NCBI RefSeq assembly: GCF_003994475.1
Contig: NZ_RZNY01000004.1
Span: 186,001 to 250,000, forward strand
Length of the DNA: 64,000 nucleotides
Direction of reading: 5' to 3'
Source: Paenibacillus anaericanus
GTDB taxonomy: Bacteria > Bacillota > Bacilli > Paenibacillales > Paenibacillaceae
Shown: one piece after another, positions 26,310 to 35,496 of the stretch
How positions within the stretch are numbered: the first letter of the stretch is position 1
Layout of the letters: the number at the start of each line of letters is the position of its first letter
Position numbers and translations under genes: made by a program
The notes under the pieces: generated by a model
Told to the model about the DNA's origin: nothing
Databases searched by the model: none
Seen by the model: only the letters and a program-made list of their open reading frames with translations

Positions 26310-27416
26310 TCAACTATAAATTACTTGGGTGTTAAATTCGACGTTCTCAATAATTATGGGAACACCTGCATAGATCGTGTCACCCTCGAGGTACAAAGTC
26401 AGAACATTGTTAGTAATGTTGTACAAGCTACTTTCCTGTAACATACCATTGATAAATACATTCGTATAACTGTTAGTACCGACTCCATCAAATAATGTAC
26501 TTAAATTCCCCGCATCGTCTAGAAATTGACTACTTGGAAGTTCAACCGTAGAACTGAGATTCATTGGTGGGAAATAAAAGTATCTATAGGCGGAAGGAGT
26601 AATATTAACTTCTATTCCCCCTGTAATCCCCCCTGAACCCGGTGGTCCTGTAGGTCCAGTAACTCCTTGAGCTCCCTGATTTCCTTGTGTTCCAGTAACC
26701 CCTTGAACTCCTTGCTCACCCCGTGTGCCTTGCATTCCAGTAACCCCTTGAGCTCCTTGTTCCCCCGGTATGCCTTGTGTTCCTGGGATTCCCTGAGCTC
26801 CTTGTGTACCTGGAGACCCCTGCATTCCAGTAACCCCCTGAGCTCCTTGTGTACCTGGAGGTCCTTGTGTTCCCGGGATTCCTTGAGCTCCTCTAGCTCC
26901 CTCAGGACCCACTGGCCCCAACAATCCTTGTTCCCCTTGAATTCCCTGTGGACCTTGATGACCACGTTTCCCTGGGACTCCTTGTATCCCTTGTTGCCCA
27001 CGGGTACCATGCTCACCTTGAGATCCACGATAACCTTGAATTCCTTGCGCTCCTTGAGGGCCTATAATCCCTGGGATCCCTTGAGCACCTTCTGCTCCTG
27101 GTTCACCTTGTACTCCTTGTGCACCTTGTACTCCTTGCGCTCCCTGTGCTCCTTGCGCTCCCTGTGCTCCCTGTGCACCTTGTACTCCTTGCGCTCCCTG
27201 TCTACCCGGAATACCCTGCTGACCGCGGTGGCCACGGCATCTTCTTACCTTGCGAAGTCTTTGTTTACCACCAGTTCTCTTCCACCTGCATAACGTATTA
27301 CGTTGCTTTAATTTGCGCCTTCCTGTTTTACATGAGCACCTTGCGCCCTGTCGCTTTTTCAACTTCAGCTTCGTTTTCTTTGTACATTTTCTTTTTCCTA
27401 GAGAACGATGTTTCAA
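26310..27416 (-). CDS. Collagen-like repeat protein with DUF4183 C-terminus (spore-surface type)
   Basis: A 368-residue protein in three parts. Residues 1-65 are very basic with several Cys ([28 protein letters not shown]). Residues ~66-262 are Gly-X-Y collagen repeats dominated by GAQ, GVQ, GIP and GVT triplets. The last ~105 residues match DUF4183 ([38 protein letters not shown]), a domain found in exosporium-like filament proteins of spore formers. The start is TTG at 27416 with AAAGGAG before it. A second DUF4183 gene diverges from it. The triple-helix region is probably variable in length between strains. Confidence 0.82.
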   Translation of the reverse strand: MKHRSLGKRKCTKKTKLKLKKRQGARCSCKTGRRKLKQRNTLCRWKRTGGKQRLRKVRRCRGHRGQQGIPGRQGAQGVQGAQGAQGAQGAQGAQGVQGAQGVQGEPGAEGAQGIPGIIGPQGAQGIQGYRGSQGEHGTRGQQGIQGVPGKRGHQGPQGIQGEQGLLGPVGPEGARGAQGIPGTQGPPGTQGAQGVTGMQGSPGTQGAQGIPGTQGIPGEQGAQGVTGMQGTRGEQGVQGVTGTQGNQGAQGVTGPTGPPGSGGITGGIEVNITPSAYRYFYFPPMNLSSTVELPSSQFLDDAGNLSTLFDGVGTNSYTNVFINGMLQESSLYNITNNVLTLYLEGDTIYAGVPIIIENVEFNTQVIYS

Positions 27417-27640
27417 ATTAAAGCATCTCCTTTCTCATGATCAAAACCCTATCTCATATAGTCCTATAATATGTACCTTTAACCTGTATCGGGTTGGACA
27501 TATATCCCTTCTCATTAGTCTAATAAACCCAACTTATCTTTTTCTCGATCATAAGCCGTCTCAATATGTAATTTTTTTCATTAAATATAGTAAGTCGAAG
27601 CTATATTCGATTTATAAAATAATAGAAAGAAGTTGATCGC

Positions 27641-28060
27641 ATGGCCGTCATCAAACCTGTTTATACCGCAACGTCAAGTGCGCCTCTTGCATCGGGAGGT
27701 GCTATAACTACGAACGTAACCCCTGTCGTTACCCGCTATTTAGCTATCATTACGGCAGGGATGATCAGTGAAACAATTACTACTATTCCGGCAGCAAGCT
27801 TCACTAATGACACGGATGGTGCAGTTGTCACTTTGCCTTTACTCACAGGTGAAGATTATTTCAATGTCTATCTAAATGGGACTCTTCAGCAAGGTGGGCT
27901 TTCTACCTTAACAACAGCCGACTTAGTTCTAGCAGCCGGAGCAGCAGATATAAATGCAGGTGTACCTGTTCTACTAGAAGTAGCAGACTTCCAAGACGCA
28001 ACATCAACTATAACAACTCAAGTCGACATTTCAGCACCAGTTATAACGATTATTACCTAG
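27641..28060 (+). CDS. Stand-alone DUF4183 protein
   Basis: A 139-residue protein with no signal peptide. It consists almost entirely of the DUF4183 fold: VTRYLAIITAGMI, ASFTNDTDGA, YFNVYLNGTLQQGGLSTL and DINAGVPVLLEV align with the C-terminus of the collagen-like protein encoded divergently. Such proteins are often spore-coat or exosporium components. It is Thr/Ala rich with no Cys. A GAAAGAAG sequence precedes the ATG, a weak site. A strong terminator follows. Confidence 0.75.
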   Translation: MAVIKPVYTATSSAPLASGGAITTNVTPVVTRYLAIITAGMISETITTIPAASFTNDTDGAVVTLPLLTGEDYFNVYLNGTLQQGGLSTLTTADLVLAAGAADINAGVPVLLEVADFQDATSTITTQVDISAPVITIIT

Positions 28061-28079
28061 GCTGGGAACACACAATAAC

Positions 28080-28116
28080 AAAACGAACCGCGGCGAAGGC
28101 CACGGTTCGTTTTGAT
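28080..28116 (+). terminator. Terminator between the DUF4183 and CLC genes
   Basis: AAAACGAACCG and CGGTTCGTTTT form an 11-base-pair stem with a 12-base loop. It can work for both convergent genes. Confidence 0.8.
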
Positions 28117-28134
28117 TAATTGAGGTCTCTACTA

Positions 28135-29436
28135 TCAACGTTGATCCTTTTGATTCCTATCTTTCTGTGTAGCCATGATCACGCCACTTTTAGATACCCC
28201 AAGTTGTTGAGAAGTATAAATCCCACTATGACCAGAGAACAAATAACTTACTATGCACGCGATAAACATGAATACTGCTCCCTCACTACCGAACAATTCG
28301 ATCCCCATGATAAAACAGGCAATTGGCGTATTAGCCGCACCACAGAACACAGCAATGAATCCTAACGAAGCAAGGAAAGGTCCGTATAACTGTAAGGGCC
28401 CCGCGAGAGCATTCCCTAAAGTAGAACCGATCGCAAATAACGGAGTCACTTCCCCTCCCTGAAAACCTGCACCTAAAGTTGTAGAGGTAAAAATCAGCTT
28501 CCACAGAAAGGTTAGCGGGGATACATCTTTTTCGAATGAGTCTGCGATCAGGGGTACACCTAATCCAAGGTAATCCCGTGACCCCACTAGATATACGAGC
28601 CCAATGACAATCACTCCACCAACCGCGCTCTTCAATACAGGATTTCCAAAAACACGGGTAAACCACTTTTTCAAGAAGTGAGTCAACTTGCTGAACAAAA
28701 GGCTGGTAAGACCAAACAGAATGGATGCCAGTACGACTTTGGCAAGAACACTGACGGTTAAGACGGGAATCTGTCCCACAGCGTAATGAATATGCCCGAT
28801 TCCCCACAACTTAGTTGCAACCAAATTCCCTATAAAGCTTGCAATGAAACACGGGATTAATGCTTGATAGCTCATAAGACCAATCGCAATCACTTCAAGT
28901 CCAAAGATCGTGCCAGCCAGCGGAGTACCAAACACGGAACCAAATCCAGCGCTAATCCCGCACATAAGTAGAATGGTCCGATCACTTCCACCCGCTTTTA
29001 CCAACTTACCGAAACCCTCTGCCAAACTTCCACCCATTTGAACGGCAGTACCTTCTCTACCTGCCGACCCTCCAAATAGATGCGTCACAAGTGTTCCGAA
29101 TAAGACGAGCGGAGCCATCCGAAGCGGAATACTTTCATGACCATTCTGAATTCCCTCTATGATCAGATTATTTCCCTTCGAACTATTTTTCCCCAATTTT
29201 ATATAGATGTAGCTAACTAATGCACCACCGACCGGTAGTAGAAATAACAACCACGAATGCTCTACGCGAAGGCCCGTTACATATTCCAAACTTGTTAGAA
29301 AGAACGCCGAGGCACTTCCCACGATCAAGCCGATCATTCCACCATACAACAGCCATTTGACGAGGAATCCCAGAACCGCAGCGTATGGAACCTTCTGAGT
29401 AAATGTTTGCCAATGATCCCGCGCTGTACTAAACAT
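28135..29436 (-). CDS. CLC-family chloride/fluoride channel or antiporter
   Basis: A 433-residue membrane protein with ~10-12 helices. The gating-glutamate motif is GSAGREGTAVQMGG, and the C-terminal selectivity loop reads FQGGEVTPLFAIG in place of the usual GxFxP. The N-terminal GSGIP motif is also replaced (SKGNNLIIEGI). These deviations resemble the prokaryotic branch containing fluoride-proton antiporters, but I cannot assign the ion; no fluoride riboswitch is visible upstream. There are no CBS domains. The start is ATG at 29436 with a GGGGAG site. Confidence 0.85.
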   Translation of the reverse strand: MFSTARDHWQTFTQKVPYAAVLGFLVKWLLYGGMIGLIVGSASAFFLTSLEYVTGLRVEHSWLLFLLPVGGALVSYIYIKLGKNSSKGNNLIIEGIQNGHESIPLRMAPLVLFGTLVTHLFGGSAGREGTAVQMGGSLAEGFGKLVKAGGSDRTILLMCGISAGFGSVFGTPLAGTIFGLEVIAIGLMSYQALIPCFIASFIGNLVATKLWGIGHIHYAVGQIPVLTVSVLAKVVLASILFGLTSLLFSKLTHFLKKWFTRVFGNPVLKSAVGGVIVIGLVYLVGSRDYLGLGVPLIADSFEKDVSPLTFLWKLIFTSTTLGAGFQGGEVTPLFAIGSTLGNALAGPLQLYGPFLASLGFIAVFCGAANTPIACFIMGIELFGSEGAVFMFIACIVSYLFSGHSGIYTSQQLGVSKSGVIMATQKDRNQKDQR

Positions 29437-29621
29437 GACCTAACTCCCCTTTTTCGTGTAACCCTGAAATATGACGGACACAAATGGATAAAATTCGATT
29501 CACTCTATGTATCTATTGAATATATTATCATCAAGTTCAAACGATTAATATGAAATTTAGGCACGCAACCTGATCACCCATGACATAGAATGAAGCAAAC
29601 TCGGAGAAAAGGTGATTCCAT

Positions 29622-30722
29622 ATGACCAATTTTCATAAAGCGTATCAAATAAAGAAGCGTCTTGCCGGAAGTATGCTGAGAAAGCGAGGGGTCCATGGCA
29701 TCGGGATCGGTCTGAAAGACCCGGCTCATCCGAAGAAAGGTGCCGCGGTTGTTGTCTATGTCAATACTCTCTCCGCTGCAGGAGTTAAGAAACGTACCAA
29801 GAAAGGCCACCGCAATTCTCTTCATTTTCTTAAATTGAAATCAACAGCAGGAGTGCCCATTCGTATCGTCCGAACAGCGAAATTCCATAAGAATGGAACG
29901 CCGCCTTCTAAACAAAACTTCAAGGGTAGAATTCGGCCGTTAATTGGCGGATACAGTATCGGTACTACGGAAGAATCCGGTACTGCAGGTCTCATTGTGA
30001 GCCCAAAACGTTGCCCCCGTATTCGAAATATTCTAAGTAACAATCATGTACTTGCAAATGAAAATTCGTGTCGTAATTCTCCTACCTTGCAACCCGGGGG
30101 AGCTGATGGTGGCACATTAAAAAGAGACCTTATCGGACATATGAACCGCTTCGTCAAATTGCATAAAAGAAAAGTCAATTATTTAGACGCAGCAACTTCG
30201 AAGCCATTACGACGCAATCTCTTGAAGCCACGCTATGCCGTTTTTGGAACCGTACCCGGACACGTATGCTCTTATCGGGTCGGAGACCGCTTCAAGAAAG
30301 TAGGGCGAACGAGCGGAGTTGTAACAGGCATTGTAGACTCTATTCATACCGACATTCAAGTTGGATACGGAGGATATGGAAACTTAGGTACCATTACATT
30401 TAAGAACCAAAGTGTTATACGCGGCCAACGTCCTGTTTCACTTCCAGGAGACTCGGGTTCCGTCTGGCTGACTCGTCGAGGTAATTTAGCTGCGGCGGTA
30501 AACTTCGCCGGTTCTGGAGACGGACGTTTATCTATCTCCTACCCCGTAGAATGGTTTATGCAAGTGTTTGGAGACAGAGTTGCTCATTCTCGGAGTCGTG
30601 GTATTGTAAGACCACGTAAAAAAAGTAAGAAGAATTACCTTTTCACCAGTCCTTTAAACCCTAGAATTTTATCAAAAATCAAGGTGTTACGCCCGAGTAG
30701 AAAAGGATGCAAATGCAAATAA
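29622..30722 (+). CDS. Trypsin-like serine protease, strongly basic
   Basis: A 366-residue protein of the chymotrypsin fold. The catalytic triad is visible: H142 in LSNNHVLA, D189 in NYLDAATS and S278 in LPGDSGSVW. There is no signal peptide; instead both ends are rich in Lys/Arg (KAYQIKKRLAGSMLRKRG; RPRKKSKKNYL and RPSRKGCKCK). That resembles proteins packed on or in spores rather than exported by Sec. The neighbouring collagen-like and DUF4183 genes support a spore role, which is inference. AAAGGTG precedes the ATG. Confidence 0.82.
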   Translation: MTNFHKAYQIKKRLAGSMLRKRGVHGIGIGLKDPAHPKKGAAVVVYVNTLSAAGVKKRTKKGHRNSLHFLKLKSTAGVPIRIVRTAKFHKNGTPPSKQNFKGRIRPLIGGYSIGTTEESGTAGLIVSPKRCPRIRNILSNNHVLANENSCRNSPTLQPGGADGGTLKRDLIGHMNRFVKLHKRKVNYLDAATSKPLRRNLLKPRYAVFGTVPGHVCSYRVGDRFKKVGRTSGVVTGIVDSIHTDIQVGYGGYGNLGTITFKNQSVIRGQRPVSLPGDSGSVWLTRRGNLAAAVNFAGSGDGRLSISYPVEWFMQVFGDRVAHSRSRGIVRPRKKSKKNYLFTSPLNPRILSKIKVLRPSRKGCKCK

Positions 30723-30738
30723 CTCCCTAGACACAGAG

Positions 30739-30775
30739 AGATGATTGAGCAGCAATTACTGCTACTCAACCATCT
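30739..30775. terminator. Bidirectional terminator between protease and sigma factor genes
   Basis: AGATGATTGAGCAGC and TGCTACTCAACCATCT form a long imperfect stem between convergent genes. Confidence 0.7.
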
Positions 30776-30805
30776 TTCTGCTCCGGAAGTTATGTCTACG
30801 ATATC

Positions 30806-31699
30806 TTATTCCATGAAATCTTTAAGTCTCTTACTGCGGCTTGGATGTCTGAGCTTCCGCAATGCTTTAGCTTCTATCTGACGAATCCGTTCACGAGTAA
30901 CACCAAATTCTTTACCTACTTCTTCCAAGGTGCGTGTCCGGCCGTCATCAATCCCGAACCGAAGACGAAGTACATTCTCTTCACGTTCAGTCAGCGTGTC
31001 GAGCACCTCTTCAAGCTGTTCTTTGAGAAGTTCGTAAGCCGCAGCATCCGCTGGAGCCAATGCGTCCTTATCTTCAATGAAATCACCCAAATTCGAATCA
31101 TTCTCTTCGCCAATTGGCGTTTCTAATGAAACGGGTTCTTGAGCTATTTTCATAATTTCTCGCACTTTTTCCGGCGAAAGTTCCATTTCCTTCGCAATTT
31201 CTTCCGGTGTAGGTTCACGGCCGATCTCTTGAAGTAACTGTCTCGAAATCCGAATCAGTTTATTAATGGTCTCCACCATATGGACTGGAATACGAATCGT
31301 TCTGGCCTGATCCGCGATCGCTCTCGTTATGGCTTGACGAATCCACCATGTTGCGTAAGTACTAAACTTAAAACCTTTGGAATAATCAAATTTCTCAACA
31401 GCCTTAATTAGACCCATATTGCCTTCTTGAATTAGATCGAGGAATACCATGCCACGACCAACATAACGCCGGGCAATACTCACTACGAGACGTAAATTAG
31501 CCTCAGCTAGTCTACGCTTGGCCTCTTCATCACCCTGTTCAATTCGTTTAGCGAGCTTTACTTCTTCTTCGCCAGACAGCAACGGTACTCGACCAATCTC
31601 TTTCAAATACATACGTACTGGGTCATCGATTTTGATGCCTGGTGGCAACGTTAAGTCATCTGTATAGCTCGGTTCATCGTGTTTCAGATCTTCTGACAT
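30806..31699 (-). CDS. Primary-type sigma-70 factor lacking region 1.1
   Basis: A 297-residue sigma factor starting at ATG 31699 after GTGGGGGTC. It has region 1.2 ([17 protein letters not shown]), 2.3-2.4 ([19 protein letters not shown]), region 3 ([13 protein letters not shown]) and 4.2 ([32 protein letters not shown]), all nearly identical to SigA/RpoD. The usual ~375-residue SigA has an acidic region 1.1; here only ~25 residues precede 1.2. The gene is not beside dnaG as the housekeeping gene normally is. I read it as a second SigA-like factor, able to recognise ordinary -35/-10 promoters. Confidence 0.85.
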   Translation of the reverse strand: MSEDLKHDEPSYTDDLTLPPGIKIDDPVRMYLKEIGRVPLLSGEEEVKLAKRIEQGDEEAKRRLAEANLRLVVSIARRYVGRGMVFLDLIQEGNMGLIKAVEKFDYSKGFKFSTYATWWIRQAITRAIADQARTIRIPVHMVETINKLIRISRQLLQEIGREPTPEEIAKEMELSPEKVREIMKIAQEPVSLETPIGEENDSNLGDFIEDKDALAPADAAAYELLKEQLEEVLDTLTEREENVLRLRFGIDDGRTRTLEEVGKEFGVTRERIRQIEAKALRKLRHPSRSKRLKDFME

Positions 31700-31773
31700 G
31701 AATTTGACCCCCACCCTAAAAAAATAAAAAATGCTAAAGACTCACATTTTCCTCTAACATTTGTATATTTACA

Positions 31774-31802
31774 TTGACATTTCACTGTAATGATGCTATT
31801 AT
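31774..31802 (+). promoter_or_regulatory. Strong SigA-type promoter reading away from the sigma gene
   Basis: TTGACA (31774-31779) and TATTAT (31797-31802) with a 17-base spacer. It is a near-consensus promoter on the plus strand with no gene for 480 bases downstream. Confidence 0.75.
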
Positions 31803-31808
31803 AGAGGC

Positions 31809-31938
31809 GATTGAGAAATAATTAATATTATAATGACTACCCGTTATTTTATCACGAACGACAATTTAATACAAGTTAATTTTATAAACTAATATATGGT
31901 ACCTAAAGCTGATTCTTCTACGAGGGTCAGTTTTTTTG
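31809..31938 (+). ncRNA. Candidate small RNA, about 130 nucleotides
   Basis: It is defined by a near-consensus promoter at 31774-31802 and an intrinsic terminator at 31909-31937 (CTGATTCT, loop TCTACG, AGGGTCAG, seven T residues; two G-U pairs). No reading frame with a ribosome site lies between. The body is A/T rich. I do not recognise a known family. The start is estimated as seven bases after the -10. Confidence 0.55.
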
Positions 31939-31968
31939 ATTCCTTAGTATTTCCACACTAACATATGA

Positions 31969-32127
31969 TTAGTGGATCAACCCCAATTGCTTAGCTTGCT
32001 CTTCCGTGAGAATGAATTGTTCATTAATCCATATATCATCGCTATCCTCCGTTATACCAAACATGAGCATTATCGCCCCCCATATCCCCTTCTCAACCGC
32101 TTCACCTTGCGTGATGATGATTTTCAT
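31969..32127 (-). CDS. Small hypothetical protein, 52 residues
   Basis: The ATG at 32127 follows AGGGAG with a 10-base gap. The product is MKIIITQGEAVEKG at the start, then IWGAIMLMFGIT and a C-terminal INEQFILTEEQAKQLG. Alternating hydrophobic and acidic residues suggest a small folded protein rather than a membrane peptide. No family recognised. It stands alone between the candidate small RNA and the UPF0173 gene. Confidence 0.55.
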   Translation of the reverse strand: MKIIITQGEAVEKGIWGAIMLMFGITEDSDDIWINEQFILTEEQAKQLGLIH

Positions 32128-32284
32128 ACATAACCAACTCCCTAGACTAATGTTTGTCCCCATATAAGGCTACCTGACCTATTTACACTATTATATGTAA
32201 GATCCAAACAATAAGTTGTGACTTAAACACATTTAAATCCGCTATACTTAAATATAATGACCACTTTTACATGGGAGGATACTA

Positions 32285-32980
32285 ATGAAACTAACTTATC
32301 TAGGACATTCTTCAATACACATCAATACAGGTGAATTTCAATTGATTATTGATCCGTTCTTAAGTGGTAATCCAAATGCAGCACTTCAACCCGATGAGAT
32401 CAAGGCCGATTATATTCTGCTGACTCATGGTCACTCCGACCATATTGGTGATACAGAGGAAATCGCCAAACGGAACGGTGCGACGATTATTGCCGTAGTT
32501 GAATTAGCCTATTATTTCGAGAGCAAGGGTTTTCAGACTATTGGAATGAACCTGGGCGGTTCTTGCACCTTCCCCTTCGGGAAGCTACAATTCACTCCAG
32601 CTCTACACAGTTCTTCCGTGCAAATAGATGGGGTAAATGTATTTTTAGGTTCTCCGGCAGGAATCTTGCTGAATATAGACGGGCATACCCTTTATCATTC
32701 CGGGGATACCGCGCTCTTCAGCGATCTAAAATTAATAGGAGATCGAAATTCAATTGATCTTGCCCTGCTCCCCATTGGTGATTTCTTCACTATGGGGCCC
32801 GAAGATGCCTTACTTGCAGCAGAGTGGTTGAAGGCAAGACATGTAATTCCAGTACATTATAATACGTTTCCACCCATTAATCAGGATGGCGAACAATTTG
32901 TAGCTAATTTGCAACCACTCGGAATTACAGGACATGCTCTAAAGCCAGGAGAATATCTCAATCTGAATGAGTTAAATTAA
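32285..32980 (+). CDS. UPF0173 metal-dependent hydrolase (MBL fold)
   Basis: A 231-residue stand-alone metallo-beta-lactamase-fold protein. The metal site HxHxDH is in LLTHGHSDHIG, and later ligands are in FTPALHSSS, LYHSGDTALF and VIPVHYNTF. Sequence order matches the widely conserved UPF0173/YtkL family, whose substrate is unknown. GGGAGGATACTA precedes the ATG. Monocistronic, with terminator at 33003. Confidence 0.88.
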   Translation: MKLTYLGHSSIHINTGEFQLIIDPFLSGNPNAALQPDEIKADYILLTHGHSDHIGDTEEIAKRNGATIIAVVELAYYFESKGFQTIGMNLGGSCTFPFGKLQFTPALHSSSVQIDGVNVFLGSPAGILLNIDGHTLYHSGDTALFSDLKLIGDRNSIDLALLPIGDFFTMGPEDALLAAEWLKARHVIPVHYNTFPPINQDGEQFVANLQPLGITGHALKPGEYLNLNELN

Positions 32981-33002
32981 ATCTATTATGAAGTACAAGC
33001 CT

Positions 33003-33048
33003 AAGCCTCCATTCACTCTAAACTCATGAGGAACGGAGGCTCTTTTTT
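33003..33048 (+). terminator. Terminator of the UPF0173 gene
   Basis: AGCCTCC and GGAGGCT pair around a loop of about 25 bases, followed by TCTTTTTT. Confidence 0.7.
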
Positions 33049-33079
33049 CAAGGCAATTTTAATTCATGCCATTAATAAT

Positions 33080-34306
33080 TCAGTCTATTAATTCCTTGCC
33101 TTTAGTCTCCGTACCCAGTACCAGCACGGCTATAACCCCTACTATTATCGTAACGAAGAAGATCCAGAAGATCGAACCAATCGCGACATCTCGCCCCACC
33201 AGGATACCTACTAGAAGGGGAGCAATTACGCCACCTATTCTCCCGAAGGAAGCTGCTAAACCAACACCCGTTGAACGAATACTTGTTGGGTAGAGCTCTG
33301 GTGTATAGGCATACATTCCACCCCATGCTCCTAAGTTAAAGAAGGATAAGCAAATACCTGCAGCAATCAACATACCTTCTGTAGAAGCGTTCCCGAACCA
33401 AGCCGCACTAACTGCCGTTAAGAGCAGATATACAATTAATACAAACTTTCGACCGAACTTCTCAATGAAATAAGCAGCTGTAAAGTATCCTGGAAGCTGA
33501 GCTAAAGTCATAATCAACACATATTGAAAGCTTCTTACCAAGCTAAATCCTTTTAGGACCATGACGGAAGGTAACCATAGAAACATACCATAATAGGAGA
33601 ACACGACCGTGAACCAAAGGATCCATAACATGATTGTCGAACGTCGATGTGGTTTAGCCCATAAGGTGCGAAATCTGTGCCGCAAGGAGATGGGTTGTAC
33701 CTTTGTTTGCAATGCTTGATTAGTAAATCGCGGAGAGTCATCTATAGCTTTCCGTAAATAGAGTGCATAGAAAACTGGAAGAGCCCCAATAAGGAACGCA
33801 ATTTGCCAACCGTATTTCGGAATTACAAAATAGGCAATCAATGCGGCAACAATCCAACCAGCAGCCCAGAAACTTTCCAAGAGTACGACTGCCCTTCCCC
33901 GGTCTTTGGAAGCTACGGATTCAGACACTAATGTTGAGGCGACGGGCAGTTCTCCCCCTAGTCCAAATCCGGCAATAAAGCGCAATACGCACAATACCGC
34001 AAAACCAGTCGCCGCCGCAGACAACCCGCTCGCAATTGAGAAAATAAGTAACGTCCAGAGTAACACAGCTTTTCGACCAAATTTATCAGCCATTATCCCA
34101 GCAACAGCTGCACCAACCGCCATACCCACTAAATTGATACTATTGAAAAATCCAACTTGGAGCGGTGTTAGACTCCATTTCAGTGTAAGATCAGCTACTA
34201 CAAAGGAAATAATGCCGACATCCATAGCATCAAACATCCAACTAAATCCAGCGCTCATCAATAATTTTCGTTGTTTTGGACTACGTACAATTTCAGGCAC
34301 TTTCAC
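33080..34306 (-). CDS. MFS transporter, sugar/niacin-porter type
   Basis: A 408-residue, 12-segment transporter. MFS motifs are visible: GIMADKFGRKAVLL after helix 2, RFIAGFGLGGELPVAST in helix 4, and a repeated-half motif IEKFGRKF. It resembles YceI/NiaP-type and aromatic-acid/H+ symporters; substrate not deducible. The start is GTG at 34306 with AAGGGGAG. It is the last gene of a co-directional run from 36813 down. Confidence 0.82.
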   Translation of the reverse strand: MKVPEIVRSPKQRKLLMSAGFSWMFDAMDVGIISFVVADLTLKWSLTPLQVGFFNSINLVGMAVGAAVAGIMADKFGRKAVLLWTLLIFSIASGLSAAATGFAVLCVLRFIAGFGLGGELPVASTLVSESVASKDRGRAVVLLESFWAAGWIVAALIAYFVIPKYGWQIAFLIGALPVFYALYLRKAIDDSPRFTNQALQTKVQPISLRHRFRTLWAKPHRRSTIMLWILWFTVVFSYYGMFLWLPSVMVLKGFSLVRSFQYVLIMTLAQLPGYFTAAYFIEKFGRKFVLIVYLLLTAVSAAWFGNASTEGMLIAAGICLSFFNLGAWGGMYAYTPELYPTSIRSTGVGLAASFGRIGGVIAPLLVGILVGRDVAIGSIFWIFFVTIIVGVIAVLVLGTETKGKELID

Positions 34307-34354
34307 CGTGTTCTCCCCTTAATATCCATTTAATTCTCATCTCTATCTATTTAC

Positions 34355-34969
34355 TTAACTCGCGCTCTTTTTCGTCATTTTACGGTGTCTGATAATAAAG
34401 GCAACCATAAGGATGAACAAAAATACCACGTATGGCACAATTAGCTTACTCAAATTCACACCTGGAAATACAATCGGGGCACTAAGGATACCAAATAACC
34501 AAATGCTAGATAAATTTCCGACCATATTCGCCCAAGCATAAGAAATATTTTTCATTTTAGATATGGCGGACATGAAAGAAATAACATTGTTAGGTATGAT
34601 CGGAATCGTACGTAGAAAAATAACTGCCCAAACCCCGTAACGATCAATACTTTCTTGCCACTTATGATATTTCTTTATTTTTTTAAACCATTTACGATTA
34701 AACCAATCGGCTAGAAAATATTCGCAAAGCAGGTAGACCACCATTCCCGCTACGGTTCCGACGATCCAACTAGCGAATAAACCCTTTGCAATGCCAAGAA
34801 CTGAAAGATGGAGCATAAGTAGAGTGGCAAACGGAAAAATGCCAAACACGCCTTGAATAATTGCAAGTGGAATCGTGAGTAGTAAAATTGAAAAGCCGTC
34901 AAGTTGTGTTATCTCAACTAACCATTCTGTAATATGCTGTATCCATTCGTTCACGATCCGCTTCCCCAT
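34355..34969 (-). CDS. VTT/DedA-like (TVP38/TMEM64) membrane protein
   Basis: A 204-residue membrane protein with about five hydrophobic segments. The VTT core is recognisable in FGIFPFATLLMLHL, WIVGTVAGMVVYL, FLRTIPIIPNNVISF and WLFGILSAP. Family members act as lipid scramblase-like or undecaprenyl-phosphate flippase proteins. The ATG at 34969 has no clear ribosome site; a GTG five codons later follows GGGGAAG and may be the real start. Lies 48 bases before the MFS gene. Confidence 0.78.
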   Translation of the reverse strand: MGKRIVNEWIQHITEWLVEITQLDGFSILLLTIPLAIIQGVFGIFPFATLLMLHLSVLGIAKGLFASWIVGTVAGMVVYLLCEYFLADWFNRKWFKKIKKYHKWQESIDRYGVWAVIFLRTIPIIPNNVISFMSAISKMKNISYAWANMVGNLSSIWLFGILSAPIVFPGVNLSKLIVPYVVFLFILMVAFIIRHRKMTKKSAS

Positions 34970-34993
34970 TCTTTATAATTACTTGTTGATATC

Positions 34994-35482
34994 TCATAGA
35001 TTGTAATGAAGAAGATATTGAGGCCCCGATTTCCCTTCTCGAGTAGTCCCCGTATCTATAAAACCTGATTCTAAATACATCATTTTAGCAACGGTATTTC
35101 GATAATTAACAGCAAGCACAATTTCTCGGATATCCGGAAAATACAACTCCACAAACGCAGGCACTAACATCATCGCTCGCTTGGCGACTCCTTTTCCCTG
35201 ATAGGGGGAATCTACTGATAATGATCGAAGCAGCATTACCTCTGGATTGGGAGAATATTCACTGATATCTCTACCACAATGTAATACAAAAAATCCCACT
35301 GGAATTTCATCACGTGTGATTACAACAGGGTAACGATTTCTATCATCCGTCGCTTCCTTCAGCGCTACCTTCGGAAGTAACGTAAATGCTAATTGTTCAT
35401 CCGTTAGATGAAATTTTTCAAGGATCTCCTGATCACTCGGGTTCCAAAATTTCAAAGCAACATTTGGCTCTCTATGATCCAT
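34994..35482 (-). CDS. GNAT-family N-acetyltransferase
   Basis: A 162-residue acetyltransferase. The cofactor loop is SVDSPYQGKGVAKRAMM, with LAVNYRNTVAKMMYLESGF at the C-terminal helix and strand. The N-terminus has KFWNPSDQEILEKFHLTDEQ. TAGGAGG stands before the ATG. It is 14 bases after the previous GNAT stop and 24 bases before the VTT gene, so it belongs to the same transcription unit. Acceptor unknown. Confidence 0.82.
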   Translation of the reverse strand: MDHREPNVALKFWNPSDQEILEKFHLTDEQLAFTLLPKVALKEATDDRNRYPVVITRDEIPVGFFVLHCGRDISEYSPNPEVMLLRSLSVDSPYQGKGVAKRAMMLVPAFVELYFPDIREIVLAVNYRNTVAKMMYLESGFIDTGTTREGKSGPQYLLHYNL

Positions 35483-35496
35483 AGGTTCCTCCTAGA

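Noticed and set aside
26612..27293. Large additional frames inside the collagen-like gene on both strands
   Set aside because: They arise from the nine-base periodicity of the Gly-X-Y codons; the DUF4183 end and the TTG start with AAAGGAG support only the minus-strand frame at 26310-27416.
29437..29620. Fluoride riboswitch before the CLC gene
   Set aside because: The conserved GATGG and related elements of the crcB motif are not present in the leader.
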